DNA from: Pseudomonas psychrophila
GTDB lineage: Bacteria > Pseudomonadota > Gammaproteobacteria > Pseudomonadales > Pseudomonadaceae
Assembly (NCBI RefSeq): GCF_001043005.1
Contig: NZ_JYKZ01000002.1
Location: 186,001 to 250,000 of the forward strand
Length of the DNA: 64,000 nucleotides
Reading direction: 5' to 3'
The first letter of the stretch is position 1, and every line of letters starts with the position of its first letter. A program made the position numbers and the translations under genes. The notes below the pieces were generated by a model. It ran no database searches, was not told the origin of the DNA, and was given only the letters and a program-made list of their open reading frames with translations. Of this stretch, positions 49,542 through 60,034 are shown piece by piece.

Positions 49542-52500
49542 ATGTTGATCCTGCGCGGCGCTCCTGCCCTTTCTGCCTTTCGCCACAGCAAACTCCTTGC
49601 ACAACTGAGCCTTAAGGTTCCGGCTGTCACTGGTTTGTATGCTGAATTCGCCCACTTTGCCGAAACCACCGGTGAGCTGACCAGCGATGAACAGCAGGTA
49701 CTGGCTCGTCTCCTGAAGTACGGTCCAAGTGTGCCGGTCCAAGAGCCGAGCGGCCGACTGTTCCTGGTGTTGCCGCGGTTTGGCACCATTTCCCCTTGGT
49801 CCAGCAAGGCCAGCGACATTGCCCGCAACTGTGGCCTGGCTAAAGTTCAGCGCCTGGAACGAGGCATTGCGTTCTATGTGGCTGGCCAGTTCAGCGACGC
49901 TGATGCCGAACTGATTGGTGCTGCACTGCATGACCGCATGACGCAAATCGTGCTGGGCAACCTCGAACAGGCCAGCGGTCTGTTCAGCCACGCCGAGCCC
50001 AAGCCGCTGACGGCGATTGACGTGCTGGGTGGCGGTCGCGCCGCACTGGAAAAAGCCAACGTCGAGTTGGGTCTGGCACTGGCTGAAGACGAAATCGACT
50101 ATCTGGTCAATGCCTTCAACGGTTTGGGTCGCAATCCGCACGACATCGAACTGATGATGTTTGCCCAGGCCAACTCCGAGCATTGCCGCCACAAGATCTT
50201 CAACGCCAGTTGGGATATTGACGGCCAGAGCCAGGACAAAAGCCTGTTTGGCATGATCAAGAACACCTACGTGATGCACAGCGAAGGCGTTCTGTCTGCT
50301 TATAAGGACAACGCTTCGGTCATCGTAGGCAGTGTTGCCGGGCGTTTCTTCCCGGACCCTGAAACCCGCCAGTACGGCGCGGTGCAGGAGCCTGTACACA
50401 TCCTGATGAAGGTCGAAACGCACAACCACCCAACCGCAATCGCCCCGTTCCCGGGTGCTGCGACCGGTTCCGGTGGCGAGATTCGTGACGAAGGCGCAAC
50501 CGGTCGCGGTGCCAAGCCCAAGGCTGGCCTGACCGGCTTTACCGTATCCAACCTGCAGATCCCAGGCTTTGTACAGCCGTGGGAAGTGCCGTACGGCAAG
50601 CCTGAGCGCATCGTGACCGCGCTGGACATCATGATCGAAGGCCCTCTGGGCGGTGCTGCGTTCAACAACGAATTCGGCCGTCCGGCCCTGACCGGTTACT
50701 TCCGTACCTTCGAGCAGTCCATCACGACTCCCCGCGGCGAAGAAGTCCGTGGTTACCACAAGCCCATCATGCTGGCTGGCGGCATGGGCAACATCCGCGC
50801 CGAACACGTACAGAAAGCCGAAATCACGGTTGGCTCCAAGCTGATCGTGCTCGGTGGCCCGGCGATGTTGATCGGCCTGGGCGGCGGCGCGGCTTCCTCG
50901 ATGGCCACCGGCGCAAGCTCGGCTGACCTGGACTTCGCTTCGGTTCAGCGCGAAAACCCGGAAATGGAACGTCGTTGCCAGGAAGTGATCGACCGTTGCT
51001 GGCAGCTGGGTGACAAAAACCCGATCAGCTTCATCCACGACGTGGGTGCGGGCGGTCTGTCCAACGCTTTCCCCGAGTTGGTGAACGACGGTGAGCGTGG
51101 CGGTCGTTTTGAACTGCGCAATATTCCAAACGACGAGCCGGGCATGGCCCCGCACGAAATCTGGAGTAACGAATCCCAGGAACGTTACGTGCTGGCCGTG
51201 GGCGTCGAAGATTTCGACCGCTTCCAGGCGATTTGCGAACGCGAGCGTTGCCCGTTTGCCGTCGTCGGCGAAGCCACTGCCGAGCCGCAACTGACCGTCA
51301 CCGACAGCCACTTCGGCAACAACCCGGTGGACATGCCGCTGGAAGTGTTGCTGGGCAAGGCGCCGCGCATGCACCGTTCAGCAGTACGTGAAGCAGAGCT
51401 GGGCGATGATTTCGACCCGGCAGCGCTGAACATCGGCGAATGTGTTGAACGCGTTCTGCATCACCCGGCTGTTGCGAGCAAGAGCTTCCTGATCACCATC
51501 GGCGACCGTACCATCACCGGCCTGGTTGCTCGCGACCAGATGGTGGGTCCGTGGCAGGTGCCTGTGGCTGACGTTGCCGTCACCGCCACCAGCTTCGACG
51601 TCTACACCGGTGAAGCCATGGCCATGGGCGAGCGTACTCCGCTGGCACTGCTGGATGCCCCGGCATCGGGCCGCATGGCCATCGGTGAAACCCTGACCAA
51701 CATCGCGGCTTCGCGTATTGGCAAGATCAGTGACATCAAGTTGTCTGCCAACTGGATGTCCGCTGCTGGTCACCCGGGTGAAGATGCCCGTCTATACGAC
51801 ACCGTGAAAGCGGTCGGCATGGAACTGTGCCCTGAGTTGGGTATCACCATTCCAGTGGGCAAAGACTCGATGTCGATGCAAACCCGCTGGAACGAAGACG
51901 GTACAGACAAGACGGTTACCTCGCCGCTGTCGCTGGTGGTGACCGGTTTTGCTCCGGTGCTGGATGTTCGCCAGACCCTTACCCCCGTACTGCGTATGGA
52001 CAAGGGCCTGACCGATCTGGTCCTGATCGATCTGGGTCGCGGCCAAAACCGTATGGGTGCCTCGATCCTGGCTCAAACCTACGGCAAGCTGGGCAAGCAG
52101 GCTCCTGACGTTGATGACGCTGAAGACCTCAAGGCCTTCTTTGCCGTGATCCAGGGCTTGAATGCCGATGGCCATCTGCTGGCTTACCACGACCGTTCCG
52201 ACGGTGGTTTGCTGACCAGCGTGATGGAAATGGCGTTTGCCGGTCACTGTGGTGTCAACCTGGTACTCGACGGCCTGGCTGAAACTGCCGCTGACATTCC
52301 TGCGATCCTGTTCAACGAAGAGTTGGGTGCGGTAATCCAGGTTCGTCAGGATTCCATGCCAGACATCCTTGCCCAGTTCAGCGCTGCCGGTTTGGGCGAC
52401 TGCGTGTCGGTTATTGGCCAGCCGCGCAACTGTGACGATGTAAGCATCGAGTTCAATGGCGAGACCGTGTTTGAAGGTCAGCGCCGTCTGCTGCAACGTC

Positions 52501-53438
52501 AGTGGGCTGAAACCAGCTACCAGATCCAGCGTATGCGTGACAACGCCGAGTGCGCCGAGCAAGAGTTCGCCGTGTTGCTGGAAGAAGACAATCCGGGCCT
52601 GAGCGTCAAGCTGAGCTTTGATGTCAACGAGAACATCAGCGCGCCGTACATCAAGACAGGCATTCGCCCTCAAGTGGCCGTACTGCGTGAGCAGGGTGTC
52701 AACGGTCAGGTTGAGATGGCGGCGGCGTTTGATCGCGCTGGCTTCAACGCAATCGACGTACACATGAGCGACATTCTGGCCGGCCGTGTCGACCTGAACG
52801 AGTTCAAGGGCCTGGTTGCCTGCGGTGGTTTCTCCTACGGCGACGTACTGGGTGCCGGTGAAGGCTGGGCCAAGTCGGCTCTGTTCAATGCCCGTGCCCG
52901 TGATGCGTTCCAGAGCTTCTTTGAGCGTACCGACAGCTTCTCCCTAGGCGTGTGCAACGGTTGCCAGATGATGTCCAACCTGAGCGAATTGATTCCGGGC
53001 AGCGAGCTTTGGCCGCATTTTGTTCGCAACCGCTCCGAGCAGTTCGAGGCCCGTGTGGCGATGGTTCAGGTGCAGGAGTCGAACTCGATCTTCCTGCAAG
53101 GCATGGCCGGTTCGCGCATGCCAATCGCTATCGCTCACGGCGAAGGTCATGCCGAGTTCGCCAGCGAAGAAGCCATGTTGCAAGCGGATCTGTCCGGTTC
53201 AGTGGCACTGCGCTTCGTCGACAACCACGGCAAGGTCACTGAAAACTACCCGGCTAACCCGAACGGCTCGCCGCGCGGGATTACGGGTCTGACCAGCGCT
53301 GACGGTCGTGTAACGATCATGATGCCGCACCCGGAGCGTGTGTTCCGCGCTGTGCAGAACTCGTGGCGACCAGAAGAGTGGAACGAAGATGCGCCGTGGT
53401 TGCGCATGTTCCGTAACGCTCGTGCTTGGGTCAATTAA
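49542..53438 (+). CDS. purL: Phosphoribosylformylglycinamidine synthase
   Basis: A 1298-residue large-type PurL that makes FGAM from FGAR, glutamine and ATP in purine synthesis. The N-terminal PurS-like domain and linker come first, then two FGAM synthetase halves ([20 protein letters not shown] near 300; GKDSMSMQT near 775), and a C-terminal glutaminase from about 1040 with the nucleophile Cys in LGVCNGCQ and a His/Glu pair in AHGEGHAEF. The ATG at 49542 gives the standard [14 protein letters not shown] start; the frame is open 31 codons upstream without similarity. TAGAAT at 49495-49500 is a likely -10. Confidence 0.97.
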   Translation: MLILRGAPALSAFRHSKLLAQLSLKVPAVTGLYAEFAHFAETTGELTSDEQQVLARLLKYGPSVPVQEPSGRLFLVLPRFGTISPWSSKASDIARNCGLAKVQRLERGIAFYVAGQFSDADAELIGAALHDRMTQIVLGNLEQASGLFSHAEPKPLTAIDVLGGGRAALEKANVELGLALAEDEIDYLVNAFNGLGRNPHDIELMMFAQANSEHCRHKIFNASWDIDGQSQDKSLFGMIKNTYVMHSEGVLSAYKDNASVIVGSVAGRFFPDPETRQYGAVQEPVHILMKVETHNHPTAIAPFPGAATGSGGEIRDEGATGRGAKPKAGLTGFTVSNLQIPGFVQPWEVPYGKPERIVTALDIMIEGPLGGAAFNNEFGRPALTGYFRTFEQSITTPRGEEVRGYHKPIMLAGGMGNIRAEHVQKAEITVGSKLIVLGGPAMLIGLGGGAASSMATGASSADLDFASVQRENPEMERRCQEVIDRCWQLGDKNPISFIHDVGAGGLSNAFPELVNDGERGGRFELRNIPNDEPGMAPHEIWSNESQERYVLAVGVEDFDRFQAICERERCPFAVVGEATAEPQLTVTDSHFGNNPVDMPLEVLLGKAPRMHRSAVREAELGDDFDPAALNIGECVERVLHHPAVASKSFLITIGDRTITGLVARDQMVGPWQVPVADVAVTATSFDVYTGEAMAMGERTPLALLDAPASGRMAIGETLTNIAASRIGKISDIKLSANWMSAAGHPGEDARLYDTVKAVGMELCPELGITIPVGKDSMSMQTRWNEDGTDKTVTSPLSLVVTGFAPVLDVRQTLTPVLRMDKGLTDLVLIDLGRGQNRMGASILAQTYGKLGKQAPDVDDAEDLKAFFAVIQGLNADGHLLAYHDRSDGGLLTSVMEMAFAGHCGVNLVLDGLAETAADIPAILFNEELGAVIQVRQDSMPDILAQFSAAGLGDCVSVIGQPRNCDDVSIEFNGETVFEGQRRLLQRQWAETSYQIQRMRDNAECAEQEFAVLLEEDNPGLSVKLSFDVNENISAPYIKTGIRPQVAVLREQGVNGQVEMAAAFDRAGFNAIDVHMSDILAGRVDLNEFKGLVACGGFSYGDVLGAGEGWAKSALFNARARDAFQSFFERTDSFSLGVCNGCQMMSNLSELIPGSELWPHFVRNRSEQFEARVAMVQVQESNSIFLQGMAGSRMPIAIAHGEGHAEFASEEAMLQADLSGSVALRFVDNHGKVTENYPANPNGSPRGITGLTSADGRVTIMMPHPERVFRAVQNSWRPEEWNEDAPWLRMFRNARAWVN

Positions 53439-53457
53439 AGGCTGGGTCGGTTAAAGC

Positions 53458-53769
53458 ATGTACAAGCTCAGCTTCTTCGTTCCCCCAAGCCACGTGGACG
53501 TGGTCAAAAATGCCGTATTCGCCGCCGGTGGCGGACGAATCGGCAATTATGACCACTGCGCCTGGCAGACCTTGGGCCAAGGCCAGTTTCGCGCGCTGGA
53601 CGGCAGTCAGCCGTTTATCGGGCAGACCGGTCAGGTCGAGTATGTCGGGGAGTGGAAAGTTGAACTGGTCGTCGCCGATGATCTGATTCATGCTGTGGTG
53701 GCTGCGCTCAAGCACAGCCACCCGTATGAAACGCCCGCCTATGAAGTGTGGCAATTGGCAGATTTCTAA
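53458..53769 (+). CDS. NIF3/YqfO-like small protein
   Basis: A 103-residue protein of the YqfO/NIF3-insert type (CutA-like ferredoxin fold). The N-terminus YKLSFFVPPSHVDVVKNAVF, the central GGGRIGNYDHCAWQT and the end HSHPYETPAYEVW are characteristic. Stand-alone versions are common in Gammaproteobacteria but lack an agreed function; metal or small-ligand binding is plausible from the conserved His residues. It starts 19 bases after purL and is probably cotranscribed with it. Confidence 0.88.
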   Translation: MYKLSFFVPPSHVDVVKNAVFAAGGGRIGNYDHCAWQTLGQGQFRALDGSQPFIGQTGQVEYVGEWKVELVVADDLIHAVVAALKHSHPYETPAYEVWQLADF

Positions 53770-53783
53770 CCTCTCGCCACATA

Positions 53784-53822
53784 AAAAAACCCGCTGAACC
53801 GGTAACGGTCAGCGGGTTTTTT
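53784..53822. terminator. Bidirectional terminator between the NIF3-like gene and the L,D-transpeptidase
   Basis: AACCCGCTGA and TCAGCGGGTT form the stem, with an A-run before and a T-run after, so it can serve both convergent transcripts. Confidence 0.93.
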
Positions 53823-53840
53823 GTTATGCGTGGCGTGCGC

Positions 53841-54407
53841 TCAAGGGCGGATTTCAACCATCGTGCCGTCTTTGACCAGGTTCCAGACTTCGCGCATTTC
53901 GTAGTTCTTCATTGCGATGCAGCCATCGGTCCAGTCCAGGGTGTGGAACAGCTCTTCGGGGTTCTCTTCGCTGTCCGGGGTGCCGTGGATCATGATCATC
54001 GACCCCGGGTTTACACCTTCACGCCGGGCTGTGGCCGCGTCACTGATATTGGGGTAGTTGATGTGCATGGCGAGGTTGAACTTGTCGCTTTTTTTGCGCC
54101 AGTCGACCCAGTACAGCCCTTCAGGGGTGCGTTTGTCGCCCTCGCGCATTTTTGGTCCCTTGGGTTGTTTGCCCAATGAAATGCGGTAAGTCTTGATCGG
54201 TTTGCCATCGCTGATCAGTTGCAGCCTGCGGGCAGACTTGAGCACAAGGATCTTGTCGATGCTTTGCCCGGCGCGCAGAGGTTGTGCCGATGGGGTTGAC
54301 TGGAGTACCTGATTTTTATCGACGGGTTTGCCGTTTACGGTTATGACAACAGAAGCTTGGCAGGTAACGGCAAACGAAAGGCAAAGAGCAGCGAGCAACC
54401 AACGCAT
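53841..54407 (-). CDS. Exported L,D-transpeptidase (YkuD domain)
   Basis: A 188-residue periplasmic protein with a signal peptide (about 1-18, LLAALCLSFAVTCQA) and a YkuD catalytic domain from about 45. The active-site region has the His in MIMIHGTP and the catalytic Cys in WTDGCIAMKN. The family makes 3-3 peptidoglycan cross-links or anchors lipoproteins. The inner ATG at 54407 is chosen because the signal peptide starts there. It lies 35 bases downstream of the Nudix gene on the same strand. Confidence 0.9.
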   Translation of the reverse strand: MRWLLAALCLSFAVTCQASVVITVNGKPVDKNQVLQSTPSAQPLRAGQSIDKILVLKSARRLQLISDGKPIKTYRISLGKQPKGPKMREGDKRTPEGLYWVDWRKKSDKFNLAMHINYPNISDAATARREGVNPGSMIMIHGTPDSEENPEELFHTLDWTDGCIAMKNYEMREVWNLVKDGTMVEIRP

Positions 54408-54442
54408 TAGAGGGATATTCCTGAGGTGCAAGGCAAACAGCA

Positions 54443-55000
54443 TTATTGTTGGGGTTTGATCAGGCTGGCCAAAGGCTCTACAGCCTCGCTGCGCACGGGG
54501 TAAGTGTTGCCCGGGCGGTCAGCGAAAAAGCATTCTAGGGTACGGCTGACCGTGCGGAAAGCCAGCTCTGACCAAGGGATGTCAGCTTCGTCAAAGAGTC
54601 GGACTTCAAGGCTCTCTTCCCCCGCTGAAAAATCGGGGCTTTGCAGCTCGGCGCGATAAAAAATGTGCACCTGATTAATGTGCGGTACGTCGATCAGGGT
54701 GTAGATATTCAGGTTTTGAACGGCGGCGCAGGCTTCTTCAAGGGTTTCGCGTCGGGCCGCGTGTTCGACCGTCTCGCCGTTTTCCATAAAGCCTGCGGGC
54801 AGCGTCCAGTAGCCTTTACGCGGCTCGATGGCGCGACGGCACAGCAGCACTTGCGTGCCCCAGGTCGGCAGGCAGCCGGCAACGATATTCGGGTTTTGAT
54901 AGTGAATGGTCTGGCAGTGGTCGCACACATACCGCAAGCGTGAATCACCTTGGGGGATGTGTTGGCTGACGGAGTGGCCGCACTGGCTGCAAAATTTCAT
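54443..55000 (-). CDS. Nudix hydrolase with N-terminal zinc ribbon
   Basis: A 185-residue protein. A CxxC-N-CxxC zinc ribbon (FCSQCGH and VCDHCQT, residues 3-34) precedes a Nudix domain with the box GFMENGETVEHAARRETLEE, carrying the metal-binding Glu residues. Such proteins hydrolyse nucleoside-diphosphate-linked compounds, possibly NADH- or ADP-ribose-like substrates; the substrate is not defined. The ATG at 55000 begins exactly at the zinc ribbon; a longer frame exists upstream without family support. It is divergent from another Nudix gene. Confidence 0.9.
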   Translation of the reverse strand: MKFCSQCGHSVSQHIPQGDSRLRYVCDHCQTIHYQNPNIVAGCLPTWGTQVLLCRRAIEPRKGYWTLPAGFMENGETVEHAARRETLEEACAAVQNLNIYTLIDVPHINQVHIFYRAELQSPDFSAGEESLEVRLFDEADIPWSELAFRTVSRTLECFFADRPGNTYPVRSEAVEPLASLIKPQQ

Positions 55001-55146
55001 GCTGTGGTCTCTGGCTCTGGCGCCTATCTTGGGGGCTGATACGGCTTCGCGGCAAGTGCGATATGGCGGGCTGCGACACTGTGGGGCTTGGGTGCTCCGT
55101 ACGATTTGGTGCATGATGCCCGATAAGTGACGGATCGAGATGACCT

Positions 55147-55749
55147 ATGCTGGACGAGCTGCTTGGCCGTGTAAGCCGCTACACCCCCCGCACGCTGGAA
55201 ACGGAACGGAATTTCCCGGAGGCTGCCGTGCTGTTGCCTGTGACGCGCAGTGCTGAGCCCGAACTGATTCTGACCCTGCGTGCCAGCGGACTGTCGACCC
55301 ACGGCGGTGAAGTGGCTTTCCCCGGGGGACGTCGCGATCCAGAAGACCCGGACCTTGTGTTTACCGCCCTGCGTGAGGCCGAAGAAGAGATCGGCCTGCC
55401 ACCCGGGCTGGTTGAAGTTATCGGGCCGCTCAGCCCCTTGATTTCGTTGCACGGCATCCGTGTAACGCCCTACGTGGGCGTGGTCCCGGACTATGTTGAA
55501 TATTTGGCCAACGACGCCGAAATTGCGGCAGTCTTCAGCGTGCCGCTGGAGTTCTTTCGCCAGGACCCGCGTGAGCATACCCATCGCATTGATTATCAGG
55601 GGCGCAGTTGGTATGTGCCGAGCTACCGTTTCGGGGTTTATAAAATCTGGGGGCTCACGGCAATCATGATCGTTGAATTGATGAACCTGCTGTACGACGA
55701 CTTCAATATCAACCTGCATACCCCGCCTGAACGTTCCATCCCCATATAG
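55147..55749 (+). CDS. CoA pyrophosphatase-type Nudix hydrolase
   Basis: A 200-residue Nudix protein of the NudL/CoA pyrophosphatase type. The stretch [20 protein letters not shown] is followed by [15 protein letters not shown], and the Nudix core is [11 protein letters not shown]. It would hydrolyse CoA or oxidised CoA to 4'-phosphopantetheine and 3',5'-ADP. It is divergent from the zinc-ribbon Nudix gene and 41 bases upstream of the carbonic-anhydrase-like gene, with which it may form an operon. Confidence 0.9.
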   Translation: MLDELLGRVSRYTPRTLETERNFPEAAVLLPVTRSAEPELILTLRASGLSTHGGEVAFPGGRRDPEDPDLVFTALREAEEEIGLPPGLVEVIGPLSPLISLHGIRVTPYVGVVPDYVEYLANDAEIAAVFSVPLEFFRQDPREHTHRIDYQGRSWYVPSYRFGVYKIWGLTAIMIVELMNLLYDDFNINLHTPPERSIPI

Positions 55750-55790
55750 AGCTGTCAGCAGACAGCCACGCCTGCCTTGAGGACATCAGC

Positions 55791-56318
55791 ATGAAATACA
55801 GCCTGGGCGACTCGCTCGTCGAAACCCATCCAGAGAGCTGGACGGCTCCCAATGCCACCCTGATCGGCAAGGTGCGGCTGGAGGAGGGTGCCAGTGTGTG
55901 GTTTAACGCGGTGTTGCGCGGTGATAACGAGCTGATCCTGATTGGCAAACACAGCAACGTGCAAGACGGCGCGGTGATGCATACCGACATGGGGTATCCG
56001 CTGACGCTGGGCACGGGCGTGACCATTGGCCATAACGCCATGCTCCATGGCTGCACGGTGGGCGACTACAGCCTGATCGGGATCAATGCGGTCATCCTCA
56101 ATGGGGCCAGAATCGGCAAGCACTGCATCATTGGCGCCAACTCGCTGATTGGCGAAGGCAAGGAAATCCCGGACGGTTCGCTGGTCATGGGGTCGCCGGG
56201 CAAGGTGGTGCGTGACTTGACCGACGAACAGAAAAAACTGCTGGAGGCCAGTGCCGCGCACTACGTGAAGAACGGCCAGCGTTATGCCCGTGATTTGAAG
56301 GTGCAGAGTAATGACTGA
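55791..56318 (+). CDS. Gamma-carbonic anhydrase family protein
   Basis: A 175-residue left-handed beta-helix protein of the YrdA/gamma-carbonic anhydrase family. The hexapeptide repeats are obvious, and the zinc-ligand histidines lie in AVMHTDMG and [13 protein letters not shown]. Many family members bind metal; carbonic anhydrase activity varies. GAGGA is upstream of the ATG. Its last 8 bases overlap the DUF1289 gene. Confidence 0.92.
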   Translation: MKYSLGDSLVETHPESWTAPNATLIGKVRLEEGASVWFNAVLRGDNELILIGKHSNVQDGAVMHTDMGYPLTLGTGVTIGHNAMLHGCTVGDYSLIGINAVILNGARIGKHCIIGANSLIGEGKEIPDGSLVMGSPGKVVRDLTDEQKKLLEASAAHYVKNGQRYARDLKVQSND

Positions 56319-56508
56319 AGCGGAGCGCCCGGTCGCCTCTCCCTGTGTGAACATTTGCGCATTGGATGACGACGATGTGTGCAGTGGTTGCCAGCGTACC
56401 GTGGCTGAAATCACCCGTTGGAGCCGCATGACCAACCCTGAGCGTCGTGAGGTGCTAGCGCTGTGCCATGATCGGGCCAAGTCCAGTGGCCTGTTGTGGA
56501 TGTCTTAA
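56311..56508 (+). CDS. DUF1289 small cysteine-rich protein
   Basis: A 65-residue protein with the DUF1289 pattern [20 protein letters not shown] and then [17 protein letters not shown]. The four cysteines suggest metal or Fe-S binding. Its function is unknown. Overlap with the preceding gene by 8 bases indicates coupling, a pairing commonly seen in Pseudomonas. Confidence 0.9.
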   Translation: MTEAERPVASPCVNICALDDDDVCSGCQRTVAEITRWSRMTNPERREVLALCHDRAKSSGLLWMS

Positions 56509-56514
56509 AAGCGA

Positions 56515-56558
56515 CCTCACCCTAACCCTCTCCCTCCGCGAGAGGGCTGGGGTGAGGG
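56515..56558. repeat. Palindromic CCTCACCCTAACCCTCTC repeat
   Basis: CCTCACCCTAACCCTCTC and GAGAGGGCTGGGGTGAGG are near-complementary, with CCTCCGC between. This is a widespread proteobacterial intergenic palindrome, different from both REP families in the window. Confidence 0.8.
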
Positions 56559-56623
56559 GCTCTTGGCCGAACGCACGGCCTCAAGTACCCTGTGCGCCTT
56601 ATTCAGAGGTGTCGCCCGCTCCC

Positions 56624-57085
56624 ATGCTGTTTCTTATCGCTTATATCGCCAGCGTCGTGCTGATCAACTTCGCGTTCTCAACGGCGCCGCACCTGGACAT
56701 TATCTGGTCGGCCTGGGGCGGGTTGGTGTTTGTATTGCGCGATATGGTGCAAACCCGTTTTGGCCACGGTGCGTTGTTGGCCATGCTCGCGGCACTGGTG
56801 TTGTCATACATTACTTCTGATCCCTCGATTGCCCTGGCCAGCGCCACCGCGTTCGCCGTCTCCGAATGCATCGACTGGCTGGTGTTCAGCATCACCAAGC
56901 GGCCCTTGCATGACCGTTTGTGGATCAGCTCTGCGCTGAGTATCCCGATTGATACCTTTATCTTTTTCGGCATGATCGATGCGTTTACTCCGGGCGTGAT
57001 CCTGATCGCCATGGCGTCGAAATTCGCCGGTGTCACCTGTGTATGGCTGGCAATGGCCTGGCGATTGCGCAAAGCCGCTGTGTAG
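56624..57085 (+). CDS. VUT-family membrane transporter (queuosine precursor transporter-like)
   Basis: A 153-residue integral membrane protein with about five helices, of the VUT/YhhQ-like family (PF02592). The start LFLIAYIASVVLINFAFS and the TAFAVSECIDWLVFSITKRP region fit. Relatives import queuosine precursors such as preQ0, but the subgroup here is short and its substrate is not certain. The ATG at 56624 begins the first helix; the longer frame upstream runs through the palindromic repeat and is not credible. Confidence 0.82.
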   Translation: MLFLIAYIASVVLINFAFSTAPHLDIIWSAWGGLVFVLRDMVQTRFGHGALLAMLAALVLSYITSDPSIALASATAFAVSECIDWLVFSITKRPLHDRLWISSALSIPIDTFIFFGMIDAFTPGVILIAMASKFAGVTCVWLAMAWRLRKAAV

Positions 57086-57168
57086 TCATGTAAAATGCCG
57101 GCCTTTCTCCCCCTGCAGGCGCAGGTTTTGTGCGCGCCTTCGATGATTTGTTTCCTTGAGGACCTGAA

Positions 57169-58350
57169 ATGACCCGTATCGGAACCCCACTGTCGCCGAC
57201 CGCGACCCGCGTATTGCTGTGTGGCTGCGGCGAGCTGGGCAAAGAAGTTGTCATCGAATTGCAGCGTCTGGGGGTCGAAGTGATTGCCGTCGATCGCTAT
57301 GCCAATGCACCCGCCATGCAGGTTGCCCATCGCAGCCACGTCATCAACATGCTTGATGGCGCTGCCTTGCGTGCAGTGATCGAAGCAGAAAAGCCGCACT
57401 TCATCGTTCCTGAAATCGAAGCCATTGCCACCGCGACCCTGGTTGAGCTGGAAGCCGAAGGCTTTACTGTCATTCCGACCGCCCGCGCCACTTCGCTGAC
57501 CATGAACCGCGAAGGCATTCGGCGTCTGGCGGCAGAAGAACTGGACCTGCCAACCTCGCCGTACCACTTTGCCGATACCTTCGAAGATTACAGCGCCGCC
57601 GTACTGGATCTGGGCTTCCCGTGTGTGGTCAAGCCGGTGATGAGCTCGTCGGGCAAGGGCCAGAGCCTGCTGCGCAGCGCTGATGATGTGAAGGCAGCCT
57701 GGGACTACGCACAAGAAGGCGGTCGTGCGGGCAAGGGGCGGGTCATTGTCGAAGGCTTTATCGACTTCGACTACGAAATCACCCTGCTGACCGTACGCCA
57801 CATCGGTGGCACCACGTTCTGCGCGCCGGTTGGTCACCGTCAGGAGAAGGGCGACTACCAGGAGTCCTGGCAGCCGCAGGCCATGAGCCCGATTGCTCTG
57901 GCCGAGTCCGAGCGTGTTGCCAAAGCCGTGACCGAGGCGTTGGGCGGCCGCGGTCTGTTTGGCGTTGAGCTGTTCATTAAAGGCGATCAGGTGTGGTTCA
58001 GCGAAGTCTCGCCGCGCCCCCATGACACTGGTCTGGTAACGCTGATCTCTCAGGATTTGTCGCAGTTCGCGCTGCACGCGCGGGCGATTCTCGGTTTGCC
58101 GATTCCGCTCATCCGTCAGTTCGGGCCTTCGGCCTCTGCGGTGATTTTGGTGGAAGGGCAGTCCACCCAGACCGCGTTCTCCAACCTGGGTGCGGCCTTG
58201 AGCGAGCCGGATACGGCCTTGCGCCTGTTCGGCAAGCCAGAGGTCAATGGTCAGCGCCGCATGGGCGTGGCCCTGGCGCGGGATGAGTCGATTGAAGCTG
58301 CACGCGCCAAGGCGACCCGTTCAGCCAAGGCCGTAGTGGTCGAGCTGTAA
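57169..58350 (+). CDS. purT: Formate-dependent GAR transformylase
   Basis: A 393-residue ATP-grasp enzyme that formylates glycinamide ribonucleotide with formate and ATP in purine synthesis, an alternative to folate-dependent PurN. The N-terminal nucleotide fold [20 protein letters not shown] is followed by the ATP-grasp core ([45 protein letters not shown]). GAGGA precedes the ATG. TAAAAT at 57091-57096 may be its -10. It is followed by a REPIN. Confidence 0.96.
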   Translation: MTRIGTPLSPTATRVLLCGCGELGKEVVIELQRLGVEVIAVDRYANAPAMQVAHRSHVINMLDGAALRAVIEAEKPHFIVPEIEAIATATLVELEAEGFTVIPTARATSLTMNREGIRRLAAEELDLPTSPYHFADTFEDYSAAVLDLGFPCVVKPVMSSSGKGQSLLRSADDVKAAWDYAQEGGRAGKGRVIVEGFIDFDYEITLLTVRHIGGTTFCAPVGHRQEKGDYQESWQPQAMSPIALAESERVAKAVTEALGGRGLFGVELFIKGDQVWFSEVSPRPHDTGLVTLISQDLSQFALHARAILGLPIPLIRQFGPSASAVILVEGQSTQTAFSNLGAALSEPDTALRLFGKPEVNGQRRMGVALARDESIEAARAKATRSAKAVVVEL

Positions 58351-58359
58351 TAACACCTT

Positions 58360-58445
58360 GTAGGAGCGGGCTTGCTCGCGATTGCAGCGCCTCGGTACAT
58401 CCGATGCTCCGAGTTGTCTGAGTCGCGAGCAAGCCCGCTCCCACA
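58360..58445. repeat. REPIN between purT and the MFS gene
   Basis: Arms TTGTAGGAGCGGGCTTGCTC and GAGCAAGCCCGCTCCCACA, with a central TCGG-rich palindromic loop, lie between convergent genes. Confidence 0.92.
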
Positions 58446-58459
58446 GGTTGAGTGTTTCT

Positions 58460-59776
58460 TCAGGCCACCTTGTTCAGGTCAGCCTCTTTCGTTTCTTTCA
58501 AGCACAGCACAGCGATCAGGCTGAGCACTGCTGCACCCGAAACATACCCGCCCACCCAGCTCAAACCGCCCATGCTCACCAGTTTCTGGGCGAAGAAGGG
58601 TGCGGCCGATGCGCCCACAATCCCGCCCAGGTTGTACGCAGCCGATGCGCCGGTATAGCGCACGCGGGTCGGGAACAGTTCGGGCAGCAGGGCGCCCATC
58701 GGGGCAAAGGTCACGCCCATCAAAAACAGTTCGATGCACAGGAACAGCGCCACGCCCCAGGTTGAACCGTGAGTGAGCAGGGGCTCCATCAGGAATCCGG
58801 ACAAGATCGCCAGCACTCCACCGACAATCAGCACCGGCTTGCGCCCATATCTATCACTGGCCCAGGCTGAAAGCGGCGTTGCCGCGGCCATGAACAACAC
58901 GGCAAAACACAGCAGGCCGAGGAAGGTTTCGCGGGTGTAGCCCAGCGTGGACACGCCATAACTCAGCGAAAACACGGTCGAGATATAGAACAGTGCATAG
59001 CACACGACCATCGAGGCGGCGCCCAGCAGCATCGGTGCCCAGTATTGGCTGAAGAGTTCAACGATGGGCATTTTCACCCGCTCGTGTTGCGCGACAGCTT
59101 TGGCAAACACCGGGGTTTCTTCCAGTTTGAGGCGCACATACAGGCCGACCATTACCAGCGCTGCGCTAAGCAGGAACGGAATACGCCAGCCCCATGAGCG
59201 GAACTGCTCATCGCTCAGGCTCATGGCCAGAATCAGGAACAGGCCGTTGGCTGCCAGAAAGCCGATTGAGGGGCCCAGTTGCGGGAACATGCCGTACCAC
59301 GCGCGCTTGCCTTTGGGGGCGTTCTCAGTGGCCAGCAGTGCGGCGCCACCCCATTCGCCACCGAGTCCGAGCCCTTGGCCGAAGCGCAGGACGCAAAGCA
59401 GGATCGGCGCCCAGGCCCCGATCGTTGCATAGCCAGGCAGCACGCCGATCAGCGTGGTGCATACGCCCATCAGGAGGAGGGAGGCGACCAGCGTGGATTT
59501 GCGTCCAACCCGGTCACCAAAGTGGCCAAACAGGAATGAGCCCAGCGGGCGGGCCAGAAAGGCGATGCCGAACGTCAGGAACGCGGACAGCATTTGCGCC
59601 GTGCCAGAGGTCTGCGGGAAAAACACCGGGCCGATGACCAGCGCTGCCGCAGTGGCATACACATAAAAGTCGTAGAACTCGATGGCGGTGCCAATGAAGC
59701 TGGCGGTGGCAACCCGGGTTGCCGAGTTGGCCGGCTTGTCGGGCGAGGCTTCGCTGTAAGTGGTGCTGGAGGTCAT
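58460..59776 (-). CDS. MFS transporter of the metabolite:H+ symporter (MHS) family
   Basis: A 438-residue 12-helix major facilitator of the ProP/ShiA-like MHS group. The N-terminal FIGTAIEFYDFYVYATAAAL and the FGHFGDRVGRKSTLV loop are highly characteristic, as is GLGLGGEWGGAAL. MHS proteins import organic acids, osmolytes or aromatic acids with protons; this one cannot be assigned. It is monocistronic, and the nearest same-strand gene upstream ends 258 bases away. Confidence 0.93.
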   Translation of the reverse strand: MTSSTTYSEASPDKPANSATRVATASFIGTAIEFYDFYVYATAAALVIGPVFFPQTSGTAQMLSAFLTFGIAFLARPLGSFLFGHFGDRVGRKSTLVASLLLMGVCTTLIGVLPGYATIGAWAPILLCVLRFGQGLGLGGEWGGAALLATENAPKGKRAWYGMFPQLGPSIGFLAANGLFLILAMSLSDEQFRSWGWRIPFLLSAALVMVGLYVRLKLEETPVFAKAVAQHERVKMPIVELFSQYWAPMLLGAASMVVCYALFYISTVFSLSYGVSTLGYTRETFLGLLCFAVLFMAAATPLSAWASDRYGRKPVLIVGGVLAILSGFLMEPLLTHGSTWGVALFLCIELFLMGVTFAPMGALLPELFPTRVRYTGASAAYNLGGIVGASAAPFFAQKLVSMGGLSWVGGYVSGAAVLSLIAVLCLKETKEADLNKVA

Positions 59777-59929
59777 ACGTATATCCCTGACAGTTATGAG
59801 CTCATTGGCCGATATCAGCCTTTGCGGCGTGATGGGGCGAGCAATTTTTATGGTCGTTTGCCCTGAGGGATAACAGGGTGCAAGCGCAGTTCAGGATGGG
59901 AACGTACGCAGGTACTGCGTAAAGCAACG

Positions 59930-59968
59930 CGCCGACAGCGCTGAGTGCGGGTAGCACGCGTGTCGGCG
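59930..59968 (-). promoter_or_regulatory. Stem-loop in the gap upstream of the MHS transporter
   Basis: CGCCGACA and TGTCGGCG are perfect 8-bp arms, with an inner GTGC-GGGTA-GCAC hairpin. It may end the ypjD-CBS gene transcript or lie in the MFS leader. No T-run follows. Confidence 0.35.
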
Positions 59969-60034
59969 AGGCTTGGGTAAGCGAGGAAGATTATAGGGAG
60001 GCCTGTTCAAATGTAACAAGACCTTGCACGGTGA

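Noticed and set aside
56559..56623. preQ1-type riboswitch before the VUT transporter
   Set aside because: The short leader lacks the C-rich/A-rich preQ1 aptamer pattern and is mostly taken up by the edge of a palindromic repeat.
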